The notes under the pieces: generated by a model
Told to the model about the DNA's origin: nothing
Databases searched by the model: none
What the model saw: only the letters and a program-made list of their open reading frames with translations
In this document: in pieces, positions 38,458 through 47,013 of the stretch
Numbering within the stretch: position 1 is the stretch's first letter
Layout: each line of letters begins with the position of its first letter
From: Pseudomonadota bacterium
GTDB lineage: Bacteria > Pseudomonadota > Alphaproteobacteria > Caulobacterales > Caulobacteraceae
Assembly (NCBI GenBank): GCA_023390245.1
Contig: JAEWDF010000098.1
Location: 1 to 52,680, forward strand
Length of the DNA stretch: 52,680 nucleotides
Direction: 5' to 3'
Program-made: the position numbers and the translations under genes

Positions 38458-38961
38458 ATGCACCGTTTGATCCTGATGCGGCACGCCCAGGCGGAGCCCT
38501 CGGCCGCCTCGGGCGGCGACCAGGCGCGCGTCCTGTCCGCCCTGGGGCGCGGCGAGGCGGCCGTCATGGGCCAGGCCCTGGCCGAGCGGAACCTGAGGCC
38601 CGACCTGGCGCTGGTGTCCTCTTCGGCCCGCACCCAGGGAACGTGGGAAGCCATGCACGAGGCCCTGGGCGATGTGGAGGTGCGCACCCTGCCGGCGCTG
38701 TACAACGCCCCGGCCGACGCGATCCGCCGCCTGGTCGAGGGCAGCGAGGAGGAGGCCGGCTGCCTGCTGGTCCTGGCTCATAATCCCGGCGTCCATGTCC
38801 TGGCGGTCGAATACCTGACCGAAGGCGCGGCCTCGCCGGCGGTGCTGGACCGGCTGTCCGGCGGCTTTCCGCCCGGCGCGGCCGCCGTCTTCACCGTCGA
38901 TGCGGCCGGCCGCTGCGCCTACGAGGGCTTCCTGACGCCCCGCGCCCTGGGGGCCGCGTGA
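38458..38961 (+). CDS. SixA-like histidine phosphatase
   Basis: A 167-aa protein of the histidine phosphatase superfamily: LILMRHAQAEPS holds the catalytic RHA, SSARTQGTWEAMHE the second arginine region, and VLAHNPGV the second histidine. SixA dephosphorylates His residues of phosphorelay proteins. The ATG at 38458 has GCGAGG just before and gives the family start; an ATG at 38446 is possible. The next gene overlaps its stop by 4 bp (GTGA). Confidence 0.88.
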   Translation: MHRLILMRHAQAEPSAASGGDQARVLSALGRGEAAVMGQALAERNLRPDLALVSSSARTQGTWEAMHEALGDVEVRTLPALYNAPADAIRRLVEGSEEEAGCLLVLAHNPGVHVLAVEYLTEGAASPAVLDRLSGGFPPGAAAVFTVDAAGRCAYEGFLTPRALGAA

Positions 38962-39302
38962 GCGGCGTCGCCTACAAGATCGTCGCCGCCGAAGAATGGC
39001 GTCGCGCCGTGGCCGAAGGCCGTTACGACGGATCGGAGGTCGACCGCGCCGACGGCTATATCCACATGTCCGCCGGGGACCAGCTGGCCGAGACGGCGCG
39101 GCGCCACTACGCCGGCCGCGAGGCCTTGCGCCTGCTGACGGTCGACCTGTCGCGGCTGGGCGACGCCCTGGTCTGGGAGCCGTCACGCGGCGGGGCGCTG
39201 TTCCCTCATCTCTACGGTCCGCTGCCAGTCTCGGCGGTCACGGAGGACCGCGCCGTGCGCGTGACCGCCGACGGCGAAATGACGCCGGAGGACGCCGCAT
39301 GA
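38958..39302 (+). CDS. DUF952 family protein
   Basis: A 114-aa protein with the DUF952 pattern: AYKIVAAEEWRRAVAEGRYDGSEVDRADGYIHMS, then TVDLSRLGDALVWEPSRGG and FPHLYGPLPVSAV. The function is unknown; the domain resembles ADP-ribosyltransferase-like folds in some classifications. The start is GTG at 38958, overlapping the sixA stop, and the pyrD ATG overlaps its stop, so the three are tightly coupled. This DUF952-pyrD pairing is common in alphaproteobacteria. Confidence 0.9.
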   Translation: MSGVAYKIVAAEEWRRAVAEGRYDGSEVDRADGYIHMSAGDQLAETARRHYAGREALRLLTVDLSRLGDALVWEPSRGGALFPHLYGPLPVSAVTEDRAVRVTADGEMTPEDAA

Positions 39303-40342
39303 TCGACCTCGGCGCCGCCCTCCTGCGCACCCTGGACCCGGAGATCGCCCACCGGCTGGCGATCCGGGGCCTGGCCCTGGCGCCCCTGCCCGCGTCCCGG
39401 CCGGACGATCCGATCCTGCGCACGTCGCTGGCGGGGCTGGACCTGCCCAATCCCGTGGGCCTGGCCGCCGGGCTGGACAAGAACGGCGAGGCGTTGCGGG
39501 GCCTGTCGCGCCTGGGCTTCGGCTTCGTCGAATGCGGCTCCGTCACGCCCCTGCCGCAGCCCGGCAATCCGAAGCCGCGCCTGTTCCGCCTGTCGGAGGA
39601 CCGGGCCGTCATCAACCGCATGGGCTTCAACAACGACGGGCTGGAGGCCTTCGCCCGCCGCCTGGAGCGCCGCCCGTCGGATGTCGTCGTCGGCGCCAAT
39701 CTGGGGGCCAACAAGGAGACTGAGGACAAGGCCGCCGACTATGTCGCGGGCCTGATGCGGCTGGAAGGCCAGGCGTCCTACTTCACCGTCAACATCTCCT
39801 CGCCCAACACGCCCGGCCTGCGCGCGCTGCAGGGGCGCGGCCAGTTGGACGATCTGCTGGGCCGCATCGACCTCGCGCGACCGCCGCGCGGATCGGCCGC
39901 CCGCGTCCCGGTCTTCCTGAAGATCGCCCCGGACCTGGCCGCCGAGGAGATCGGCATGATCGTCGAGGCGTCGCTGGCCCACGGCCTGGACGGGCTGATC
40001 GTCTCCAACACCACGCTGGAGCGGCCCGGAAGCCTGCGCTCGCCGCAAGCGGGCGAGGCCGGCGGCCTGTCCGGCGCGCCGATCCGTCCCTTCGCCGAAC
40101 GCGCCCTGCGCGCCGCCGCCGGGGCCGCGGGCGGGCGCCTGCCCCTGATCGCCGCGGGAGGAATCGATTCGGGGGCCGAGGCCTACGCCCGCATCCGCCT
40201 GGGCGCCTCGGCCGTGCAGATCTATTCGGCCCTGGTCTATGAAGGACCGGGGCTGGTCGGGCGGATCAAGCGCGACCTGGCCGCCCGGCTGCGCGCCGAC
40301 GGTTTTTCCACACTTTCCGAGGCGATCGGCGCGGGTCGTTGA
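39299..40342 (+). CDS. pyrD: Dihydroorotate dehydrogenase (quinone), class 2
   Basis: A 347-aa membrane-associated flavoprotein that oxidises dihydroorotate to orotate in pyrimidine synthesis, passing electrons to quinone. Seen: N-terminal quinone-binding helices, PNPVGLAAGLDKNGEAL, FVECGSVTPLPQPGNPKPRLFRL, NRMGFNNDG, the catalytic SerPro block VNISSPNTPGLRALQ, and the FMN-phosphate region LIAAGGIDSGAEAYARIRLGAS. The start ATG overlaps the DUF952 stop. Confidence 0.97.
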   Translation: MIDLGAALLRTLDPEIAHRLAIRGLALAPLPASRPDDPILRTSLAGLDLPNPVGLAAGLDKNGEALRGLSRLGFGFVECGSVTPLPQPGNPKPRLFRLSEDRAVINRMGFNNDGLEAFARRLERRPSDVVVGANLGANKETEDKAADYVAGLMRLEGQASYFTVNISSPNTPGLRALQGRGQLDDLLGRIDLARPPRGSAARVPVFLKIAPDLAAEEIGMIVEASLAHGLDGLIVSNTTLERPGSLRSPQAGEAGGLSGAPIRPFAERALRAAAGAAGGRLPLIAAGGIDSGAEAYARIRLGASAVQIYSALVYEGPGLVGRIKRDLAARLRADGFSTLSEAIGAGR

Positions 40343-40422
40343 CGGAGCGTTAGACTCGTTCTGCGCACTGTGCGCGCGCTGGCCTCGGAGCCGGCGCTTG
40401 GAGACGCCGCTTGGAAACGTCC

Positions 40423-42333
40423 ATGACCAACGCGGACCGGCAGGAGACGTCGGGCTGGGCCGTCGCGGTCCGGCAGCGGCGCGCCGCGGTCATGCATCGC
40501 GTCGCCGTGGGCGTGGCCTCCGCCGTGGCCGCCGCGCCCCTGGTCGGCTGGCGGCTGACCCTGGCCTGGGGCCTTGCCTACATGGCCATACAGGTCGTCG
40601 AGGCCCTGGCCTTCGCCCCCATCAACGCCGGCCGGACCGACAGCATGGGCCGGGTGCGCGATGTGCTGGGCGGCCTGGTCCTGGCGATGAACACCGGGCT
40701 GTACGGCCTGCTGTCCGTGCCGATGTGGCTGATCGGCGGCGTTCCGGGCGGCGTGACCGCCGGCATCATGCTGCCGGCGGCCATGATCTATTCGACGATC
40801 AACGCCCCGCGCTCCTTCGCGGTCCTGGCCTGCACGGTCACGCCGCAGATCCTCTATCTGGCGAGCTTCCCCTTCCTGCTGACCCGACTGGGCGCCTCGC
40901 CCGCCGCCGCCATCACCGTGGCCGGAGGCGGCGCCATCTTCAGCGTCTATTGCCTCAGCGCCTGGCGCAGCCTGGCCGAGCGCGACCGCGTCGAACGGCG
41001 CGATCGACTGGAGGCCCAGCGCCGCATGGCCGACATGGCCCGCGACCTGGAGGGCCACCGCGCCTTCCTGGCCGCCATCGGGCACGACCTGCGCACCCCC
41101 ATCGGCGCCATACTGACGGGCGCGGCCGAGCTGAGGGGCGCGGACTCCCATGCGCGCGCCAACGCCGGCCTGATCACTGACGCCGGCCTGATGATGAAGG
41201 CGCTGCTGGACGACCTGCTGGACCATTCCAAGATCGGCGCCGGCCGCATGTCGGTCGAGGCCACGGATTTCAACCTGCGGATCATGCTGGCCCAGACCCT
41301 GCGCCTGTGGCGCGGCCCGGCCGAGGCCAAGGGCCTGCGGCTGCGGGTCGAGGGCGCCAATGCGATGCCGGCGGCCGTGCGCGGCGACGCCATGCGCCTG
41401 CGCCAGGTGCTGAACAATCTGATGTCCAACGCCATGAAGTTCACGGCCGAGGGCGCCATCACCCTGCGCCTGGCCGCCTGGGCCGAGGAGCCGTCGGGCT
41501 ACGCCGTGCTGATCGAGGTCGCCGACACCGGCCCCGGCATGACCGCCGACCAGCTGGCGCGCCTGTTCACCCCCTTCGACCAGACCGCCGACGGCGTCAG
41601 CGCCCTGCATGGCGGCTCGGGCCTGGGCCTGGCGATCAGCCGCGACCTGGTCGAGCTGATGGGCGGCCGCCTGACCGCCCGCAGCATGCCCGGCCGGGGC
41701 GCCCGCTTCACCGTGTCCCTGTTCCTGCCGCGCGGCGAGAACGCCGTCGCGCCCGCCGAGCAGGCGGTCGACCAGTCTCGACTGGCCGTCGCCCGCGCCT
41801 TGGGCCATCGCACCGACGACTCCAGTCCGCCGAGGCCCGCGCCGTTCATGGCGAAGCCCGACGACATCGCGACGGCGCCCGAACCCGAGCCGACGCCGGC
41901 GCGAGAGCCGGTGGAAGCCGAGGCGGAGGACCGTCCCCTGCGCCTGCTGGTGGTCGACGACCACGATATCAACCGGCGCGCCATCCAGCTGATCCTGGAG
42001 CCGCTGGGCTGCGACATCGTCACGGCGGCCGACGGCCTCCAGGCGCTGGACCGCTGCGCCGAGTCGGCCTTCGACGTCATCTTCATGGACGTGCGCATGC
42101 CCGAGCTGGACGGGCGCGAAACGACGCGGCGCCTGCGCGCCGGCGGGGGCCCCAACGCCCGCACCCCCGTCGTCGCCGTCACCGCCGACACCGCGCCCGA
42201 GGACATCGCCGCCTGCCAGGCCGCCGGCATGGCCTACTTCGTCTCCAAGCCGCTGACGCCCCCGGCCCTGATCGGGGCCCTGCAGCATGTCCTGGACGAC
42301 AGCGCCGCCGCTCAGGAGACCGAGGCGGCCTGA
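40423..42333 (+). CDS. Hybrid sensor histidine kinase/response regulator
   Basis: A 636-aa protein. Residues ~20-175 hold about five hydrophobic segments (membrane sensor), followed by a short coiled coil. The H-box AAIGHDLRTPIGAIL carries the phospho-acceptor His221; N-box NNLMSNAMKFT, G1 DTGPGM, G2 GGSGLGLAIS. The receiver domain (~505-636) has LLVVDDHDINRRA, phospho-Asp556 in FMDVRMPELDGRE and the conserved SKPLTP lysine. No HPt domain. The stimulus is unknown. The ATG at 40423 is preferred to a TTG 4 codons upstream. Its 3' end overlaps vsr by 22 bp. Confidence 0.93.
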   Translation: MTNADRQETSGWAVAVRQRRAAVMHRVAVGVASAVAAAPLVGWRLTLAWGLAYMAIQVVEALAFAPINAGRTDSMGRVRDVLGGLVLAMNTGLYGLLSVPMWLIGGVPGGVTAGIMLPAAMIYSTINAPRSFAVLACTVTPQILYLASFPFLLTRLGASPAAAITVAGGGAIFSVYCLSAWRSLAERDRVERRDRLEAQRRMADMARDLEGHRAFLAAIGHDLRTPIGAILTGAAELRGADSHARANAGLITDAGLMMKALLDDLLDHSKIGAGRMSVEATDFNLRIMLAQTLRLWRGPAEAKGLRLRVEGANAMPAAVRGDAMRLRQVLNNLMSNAMKFTAEGAITLRLAAWAEEPSGYAVLIEVADTGPGMTADQLARLFTPFDQTADGVSALHGGSGLGLAISRDLVELMGGRLTARSMPGRGARFTVSLFLPRGENAVAPAEQAVDQSRLAVARALGHRTDDSSPPRPAPFMAKPDDIATAPEPEPTPAREPVEAEAEDRPLRLLVVDDHDINRRAIQLILEPLGCDIVTAADGLQALDRCAESAFDVIFMDVRMPELDGRETTRRLRAGGGPNARTPVVAVTADTAPEDIAACQAAGMAYFVSKPLTPPALIGALQHVLDDSAAAQETEAA

Positions 42334-42737
42334 CCGCGCACGGCCGCCAGCAGGCGATCGGCGAAATCCGGGGCCCGCAGATCGCATTCCCATACCGTCA
42401 GCACCCGCCAGCCGTCCGCCTCCAGCGCGGCCCGGACGACCGCGTCGCGGGCCCGGTTCCGGCCGATCTTGGCGCGCCAGTAGTCGGCGTTGGCCTTGGG
42501 CTCGCGCGCCCCGCGCGCGCAGTCGTGTCCGTGCCAGAAGCAACCATGGACGAAGACGACCGTGCGCCGCCCCTTCATCACCACGTCGGGGCGTCCCGGC
42601 AGGCCGGCCCCGCCCAGCCGATAGCCGATCCCCGCGCTGTGCAGGATGCGCCGCACCTTCCACTCGGGTCCGGTGTCGCGGCTCTTCACCCGCCGCATCA
42701 CCGCGCTGCGCTTCTCCGGCGTGAAGACGTCGGTCAC
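42312..42737 (-). CDS. vsr: Very short patch repair endonuclease (Vsr)
   Basis: A 141-aa endonuclease that nicks DNA 5' of T in T:G mismatches arising from deaminated 5-methylcytosine. Family blocks: TDVFTPEKRSAVMRRVKSRDTGPE, LPGRPDVVMKGRRTVVFVHGCFWHGHDC, ANADYWRAKIGRN, WRVLTVWECDL. The aspartate and histidines of the active site are present. The start GTG at 42737 gives the usual N-terminus; no ribosome binding site is seen. No cytosine methyltransferase lies beside it. The 3' end overlaps the kinase gene. Confidence 0.93.
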   Translation of the reverse strand: MTDVFTPEKRSAVMRRVKSRDTGPEWKVRRILHSAGIGYRLGGAGLPGRPDVVMKGRRTVVFVHGCFWHGHDCARGAREPKANADYWRAKIGRNRARDAVVRAALEADGWRVLTVWECDLRAPDFADRLLAAVRGQAASVS

Positions 42738-42846
42738 GGCGCCGGGCGGCAAAAAGCCGCCGCTCCTTGCGAAGCGACGGCCAGGTGGGGGAAGAGGTTC
42801 CCACCGTTGCACAATCTCAGCGTGCCGGAAACACGCTTATCGCGCA

Positions 42847-43332
42847 TCAGAGCTGGGCGACCAGATGGTCGGCCGACGACACCTTGAATTCGCCGCCCTG
42901 CTCGATGTTCAGCTGGGTCACGACGCCGTCCTTGACCAGCATCGAATAGCGCTGCGACCGCTGGCCCATGCCGAAGCCGCTGGCGTCCAGCGCCAGGCCC
43001 AGGGCGCGCGTCAGCTCGCCGTTGCCATCGGCCAGCATGATGATCTCGTCGCCCTCGATCCCCTGGCTCTCGGCCCAGGCCTTCATCACGAAGGCGTCGT
43101 TGACCGACAGGCAGGCCACCGCGTCCACGCCCTTGCCGCGGAAGTCGGCCAGATGGTCCTTGAATCCCGGCAGGTGGCGCGCCGAACAGGTGGGGGTGAA
43201 GGCGCCGGGCACGGCGAACAGGGCCACGGTCTTGCCGCCGAACACCTCGGCGGTGGACACGGGCTTGGGACCCTCGGCGGTCGCCTGGGCCAGGGTCGCG
43301 TCGGGAATGCGATCGCCGATCTGGATGGTCAT
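42847..43332 (-). CDS. Peroxiredoxin, Prx5/AhpE-like (glutaredoxin-dependent type)
   Basis: A 161-aa thioredoxin-fold peroxidase that reduces hydrogen and alkyl peroxides. Motif ALFAVPGAFTPTCSARHLPGF holds the peroxidatic cysteine; ACLSVNDAFVMKAW and DEIIMLADGNGELTRALGL are diagnostic of the Prx5 group, which uses glutathione/glutaredoxin. The start ATG at 43332 has GGAGA upstream. A longer frame adds 15 unlikely residues. It is divergent from yqgE. Confidence 0.95.
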   Translation of the reverse strand: MTIQIGDRIPDATLAQATAEGPKPVSTAEVFGGKTVALFAVPGAFTPTCSARHLPGFKDHLADFRGKGVDAVACLSVNDAFVMKAWAESQGIEGDEIIMLADGNGELTRALGLALDASGFGMGQRSQRYSMLVKDGVVTQLNIEQGGEFKVSSADHLVAQL

Positions 43333-43451
43333 TCGATGTCTCCGCGCGGGATGGGTTTCGATGTGCGCCTGCGACACATAGAGGCCGCTCGCGCCGCCGC
43401 AAGCGCGGACGCCTTGCGCCGGTCCATTTCGCGCCCGATGATGCAGACGTC

Positions 43452-44027
43452 ATGACCGACGCCTCCTCCTCCACCCTCGCCGGCCGACTGCTGATCGCCA
43501 TGCCCGGCATCGGCGATCCGCGCTTCGAACACGCCGTCATCCTGATCTGCGCCCACGGGCCGGATCACGCCATGGGCCTGCGCCTGGACCGGCCCGCGCC
43601 CGGCGTCGACCTGAAGACCGTGCTGGACAAGCTGGACGCCCCGTCGCCCGAGACGGCGCTGGGCCGCGCGGTCCTGATGGGCGGCCCGGTGGAGCGTGAG
43701 CGCGGCTTCGTGCTGCACACCGACGACTGGATGATCGGCGACGACAGCCTGCCGTTCGGCGACGGCCTGGCCATGACCGGCACGCGCGAGGCGCTGGCCG
43801 CCATGACCGACGCCGTGTCCGGGCCGCGCCGCTCGGCCCTGCTGCTCGGCTACGCCGGCTGGGGCGAGGGCCAGCTGGAGGACGAACTGGCCGAGAACGT
43901 CTGGCTGACCGCCGACGCCGACCTGGACCTGATCTTCGACGCCGAGCACGAGACCAAGTGGAGCCGCGCCCTGGCCGGCCTCGGCGTCGACGCCGCCATG
44001 CTGTCCGCCCACGGCGGCCGGGCCTGA
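43452..44027 (+). CDS. yqgE: UPF0301/YqgE (AlgH) family protein
   Basis: A 191-aa protein of the YqgE/AlgH family: LAGRLLIAMPGIGDPRFEHAVILICAH, GLRLDRP, RAVLMGGPVERERGFVLH, LLLGYAGWGEGQLEDELAENVWLTA. Structure of the family is known but its role is not settled. It ends 9 bp before the convergent kinase gene. Confidence 0.94.
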   Translation: MTDASSSTLAGRLLIAMPGIGDPRFEHAVILICAHGPDHAMGLRLDRPAPGVDLKTVLDKLDAPSPETALGRAVLMGGPVERERGFVLHTDDWMIGDDSLPFGDGLAMTGTREALAAMTDAVSGPRRSALLLGYAGWGEGQLEDELAENVWLTADADLDLIFDAEHETKWSRALAGLGVDAAMLSAHGGRA

Positions 44028-44036
44028 CGACGGGGC

Positions 44037-45737
44037 CTAACGCGTCGCCAGGGCGATCATCAGCAGCACGGCCAGCAGCAGGCTGATCCCCTGCCAGAAG
44101 CGCACCGGGTCGCGTTCGATCAGCGACAGGGGGCGCGGCGGGGGCGCAGCGACGGCGCTTCCGGTTTCCAGCACATGGATCAGTTCCTCGACGTCCTCGA
44201 ACCGCTCGCCTGGGTCGACGGCGGTCGCGCGGCGGATGGCGGCGTCCAGCCAGGCCGGCATGTCCGGCCGATGGCGCGCCGGCGGCGACGGAGCGCGGTC
44301 GAATCGCGGCGCATCGTCGGCCTTGACCTCGCCCCACGGATAGGTCGCGGTGAACAGGCGGTGCAGCGTCACGCCCAGGGCGAACTGGTCTGTGGCCGCG
44401 TTCCCGGTCTCGCCGTCGTACATCTCGGGCGCCTTGTAGCCGGGCGTGCCCGGCGCCTCGGCCTCGGCGAACTCCTCGGCCCGGCGCAGGCGCGCGACGC
44501 CCAGGTCGACCAGCTTCACCCCGCCGTCCGCCTCCAGCAGCACATTGTCCGGCTTGATGTCGCGGTGCGTCACTCCGGCCCGGTGCAGCGCCGCCACCGC
44601 CCGGCTCAGCCGCAGGGCGATGCCGATCCCTTCGGCGATCGGCGGCGGCCCGTCCTCGGCCAGGCGCGCATGCAGGGTGGCCGCCGCATAGTACGGCTGG
44701 GCGATGTAGAGCCGGCTCTGGCGGCCGGCGTCCAACGCCAGCACCTTGCCGACGTTCGGATGATCGATGCGCCGGCCGATGAAGGCCTCGCGCAGGAAGG
44801 CCAGCCGCGCCCCGCGGGCGGAGACGACGTCGGGCTTCGGAAACTTCAACACCACCTGGCCCAGGCCGCCCAGCGCGTCGCGCGCCAGGAACAGGCGGGT
44901 GAACCGCCCGTCCGCGACCAGGCGCTGAAGCTGGAAGCCGTCCACTTGGTCGCCGACCCTGGGCGGCGGCTGGATCGCCAGGCCTTCGGCCTCGGCGGTG
45001 ATCGCCTCCCAGTCGGGCGCGCCGATGCGGACCACGTCGATGACGATGGCGGTGGCGTTGTCGCGCGCGCCGGCCTCGTCCACCGCCTGCACCAGGGCCT
45101 GGGCGTCCGCCTCGGGAGAACCGCGCCGCGCCAGGAGCCGCGCGATGGCCGCTTCCTCCAACACGCCATGCACCCCGTCCGTCGTCAGGAGCAGGCGGTC
45201 GTGCGGCTTCAGCGCCACATGGCGCACGTCCAGCTTGACGTCCGCCTCGATGCCGACGGCGCGATAGAGCACATGCCTCAATCCCTGTTGCGCCCGCGTG
45301 TGGTCCTCGGTCAGCCGCGTCAGCACCCCGTCGCGGAAACGCCAGGCCCGGCTGTCGCCCACATGCAGCGCCACCGCCTCGCGCCCGCGCATCACCAGGG
45401 CGGTGAAGGTGGTCGCCGCCCCCTCCATGGCCGGGTCCGACCGCCCCTTGGCGTGGAGCCAGCGGTTGAAGCCCCTGAGCGCCTTTATGCCGTTGGCGGG
45501 AATGCCGTTCAGCGGGTTCTGGTCCAGATAGCCGTCGATGAAGCTGCGCGTCGCCAGCTCCGCCGCCGCCCGCCCGGCCTTCGACCCCGACACGCCGTCG
45601 GCGATCACGGCGACGACCCCGTGCTCGCGCTGCTCGGCCGGCGTGCCGAGATGGACGCCGCCGAAATCCTGATTGTCGGCCTTGGGTCCTCGCGCGCTGG
45701 CGAAGCCGGCGGCGATTTCCAGTCGGGCGTCGGTCAT
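44037..45737 (-). CDS. Fused PP2C phosphatase and Ser/Thr protein kinase
   Basis: A 566-aa bifunctional signalling protein. Residues ~1-240: PP2C-type phosphatase with the metal-binding aspartates in VIADGVSGSK (Asp47), LLTTDGVHG (Asp187) and ARDNATAIV (Asp226). Residues ~262-525: Hanks-type kinase with Lys298 (VVLKFPKPD), catalytic HRDIKPDN (391-398), DLG in place of DFG (LVDLGVAR) and the activation-loop end TPGYKAPEM. Residues ~544-566 form a C-terminal membrane anchor. Such fusions in other proteobacteria sit in nitrate-assimilation loci, but none is present here. The ATG at 45737 is chosen over the longer frame. Confidence 0.92.
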   Translation of the reverse strand: MTDARLEIAAGFASARGPKADNQDFGGVHLGTPAEQREHGVVAVIADGVSGSKAGRAAAELATRSFIDGYLDQNPLNGIPANGIKALRGFNRWLHAKGRSDPAMEGAATTFTALVMRGREAVALHVGDSRAWRFRDGVLTRLTEDHTRAQQGLRHVLYRAVGIEADVKLDVRHVALKPHDRLLLTTDGVHGVLEEAAIARLLARRGSPEADAQALVQAVDEAGARDNATAIVIDVVRIGAPDWEAITAEAEGLAIQPPPRVGDQVDGFQLQRLVADGRFTRLFLARDALGGLGQVVLKFPKPDVVSARGARLAFLREAFIGRRIDHPNVGKVLALDAGRQSRLYIAQPYYAAATLHARLAEDGPPPIAEGIGIALRLSRAVAALHRAGVTHRDIKPDNVLLEADGGVKLVDLGVARLRRAEEFAEAEAPGTPGYKAPEMYDGETGNAATDQFALGVTLHRLFTATYPWGEVKADDAPRFDRAPSPPARHRPDMPAWLDAAIRRATAVDPGERFEDVEELIHVLETGSAVAAPPPRPLSLIERDPVRFWQGISLLLAVLLMIALATR

Positions 45738-45867
45738 GGACGCACTGTCCGGTAAACGGCCGCGTCTGGCTAGCTGTCCAAAACTTAACGGGTGCGGGGC
45801 CGTGTTTCGGGCGATGGTCGCTCGCCAGCCGGGGGCTGGCGGTTCATCCCTTCCGAGACCGCATCGC

Positions 45868-46977
45868 ATGGATCGTCCGCATCACCGCATTCTGTTGTCC
45901 TCTCTGGCCCTCGTCGCCGGCCTGGCCTTCACTGGCCTCGCCGCGGCCCAGGACTATCGGCCGAGCTTCCATCCCGATCAGTTGAAAGGACCGCCGGCGG
46001 GCGAGCCCAACAGGGTGCTGGTGCTGGGCACGACCCATCTGTCCGGCCTGCCAAACACCTTCGATCCGGCGCTTCTGACGCCGCTGATGGATCGGCTCGC
46101 GGCGTGGGCGCCGACGGCGATCGCGACCGAGGACCTGTCCGGGCTCCAGTGCGACGCCCTGCGGCGCTATCCGCAGCGATACGCCGAAACGATCGAGACC
46201 TACTGCTTCGACCCGACCGAGGCCGGTGCGGCGACGGGCCTCGACGTCCCGGCCGCCAACGTCGAGGCGGAGCGGATGCTGGCGGACTGGCCCGCTTCGC
46301 CCGCGCCGGCGCAGCGGCGGCGTCTGGCGGCGATCTTCCTGGCGGCGGGAGAACCCGGCTCGGCCCTGGTGCAATGGCTGCGCCTGCCCGAGGCCGAACG
46401 CCGCGCCGGCGACGGCGTCACCGGCGCCCTGGTGGCGCGCCTGGACCGGTCGATGACCCGCCGCAACGAGACCAACCTGATCTCCGCGCCCCTGGCCGCG
46501 CGCCTGGGCCTGGAGCGGCTCTGGAGCGTCGACGACCACTCGGCCGACACCGCCGACAGCGACGATCCCGCCGAGGTTAAGGCCTATGGCGAGGCCATCA
46601 TGGGCGCCTGGGACAATCCGGCGTCGCGGGCGCGCCGCGCCGATTCCGCCCGCCTCGAAGCCCGGCTCGGCGAGCCGGACGGCCTGCTCGACCTCTATCG
46701 CGCCTACAATGCGCCAGAGGAATCGATGCGGACCTACCAGTCCGACTTCGGCGCCGCGCTCGTCGAACCGTCGCCCCAGGGCTTCGGCCGCAGCTACGTC
46801 GCCTATTGGGAGACGCGGAACCTGCGCATGGTCGCGAACATGCGCGACGTCCTGGGCCGCCGCCCCGGAACGCGGATGCTGGCCATCGTCGGCGCCTCGC
46901 ACAAGCCGTACTACGAGGCCTATCTGAACCTGATGCACGACGTGGTGCTGGCGGATCCCGAAGCGGTGCTCCGCTAG
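45868..46977 (+). CDS. Exported DUF5694/TraB-like protein
   Basis: A 369-aa protein with a signal peptide (LLSSLALVAGLAFTGLAAAQ). The mature part begins VLVLGTTHLSGLPN and ends RMLAIVGASHKPYYEAYL, the two conserved blocks of the DUF5694 family, related to TraB/PrgY-like and EreA-like folds (GTxH and GxxH motifs). Substrate and activity unknown. The ATG at 45868 gives the signal peptide; the upstream frame is not supported. Divergent from the PP2C-kinase gene, with 130 bp between starts. Confidence 0.85.
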   Translation: MDRPHHRILLSSLALVAGLAFTGLAAAQDYRPSFHPDQLKGPPAGEPNRVLVLGTTHLSGLPNTFDPALLTPLMDRLAAWAPTAIATEDLSGLQCDALRRYPQRYAETIETYCFDPTEAGAATGLDVPAANVEAERMLADWPASPAPAQRRRLAAIFLAAGEPGSALVQWLRLPEAERRAGDGVTGALVARLDRSMTRRNETNLISAPLAARLGLERLWSVDDHSADTADSDDPAEVKAYGEAIMGAWDNPASRARRADSARLEARLGEPDGLLDLYRAYNAPEESMRTYQSDFGAALVEPSPQGFGRSYVAYWETRNLRMVANMRDVLGRRPGTRMLAIVGASHKPYYEAYLNLMHDVVLADPEAVLR

Positions 46978-47013
46978 TCATGGCGCCGCCCCGCCAAGAG
47001 CGGGGTTGCAAGC

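Noticed and set aside
44037..45737. Nitrate-assimilation kinase/phosphatase
   Set aside because: The fusion resembles those next to narK/nas genes, but no such gene is in the window.
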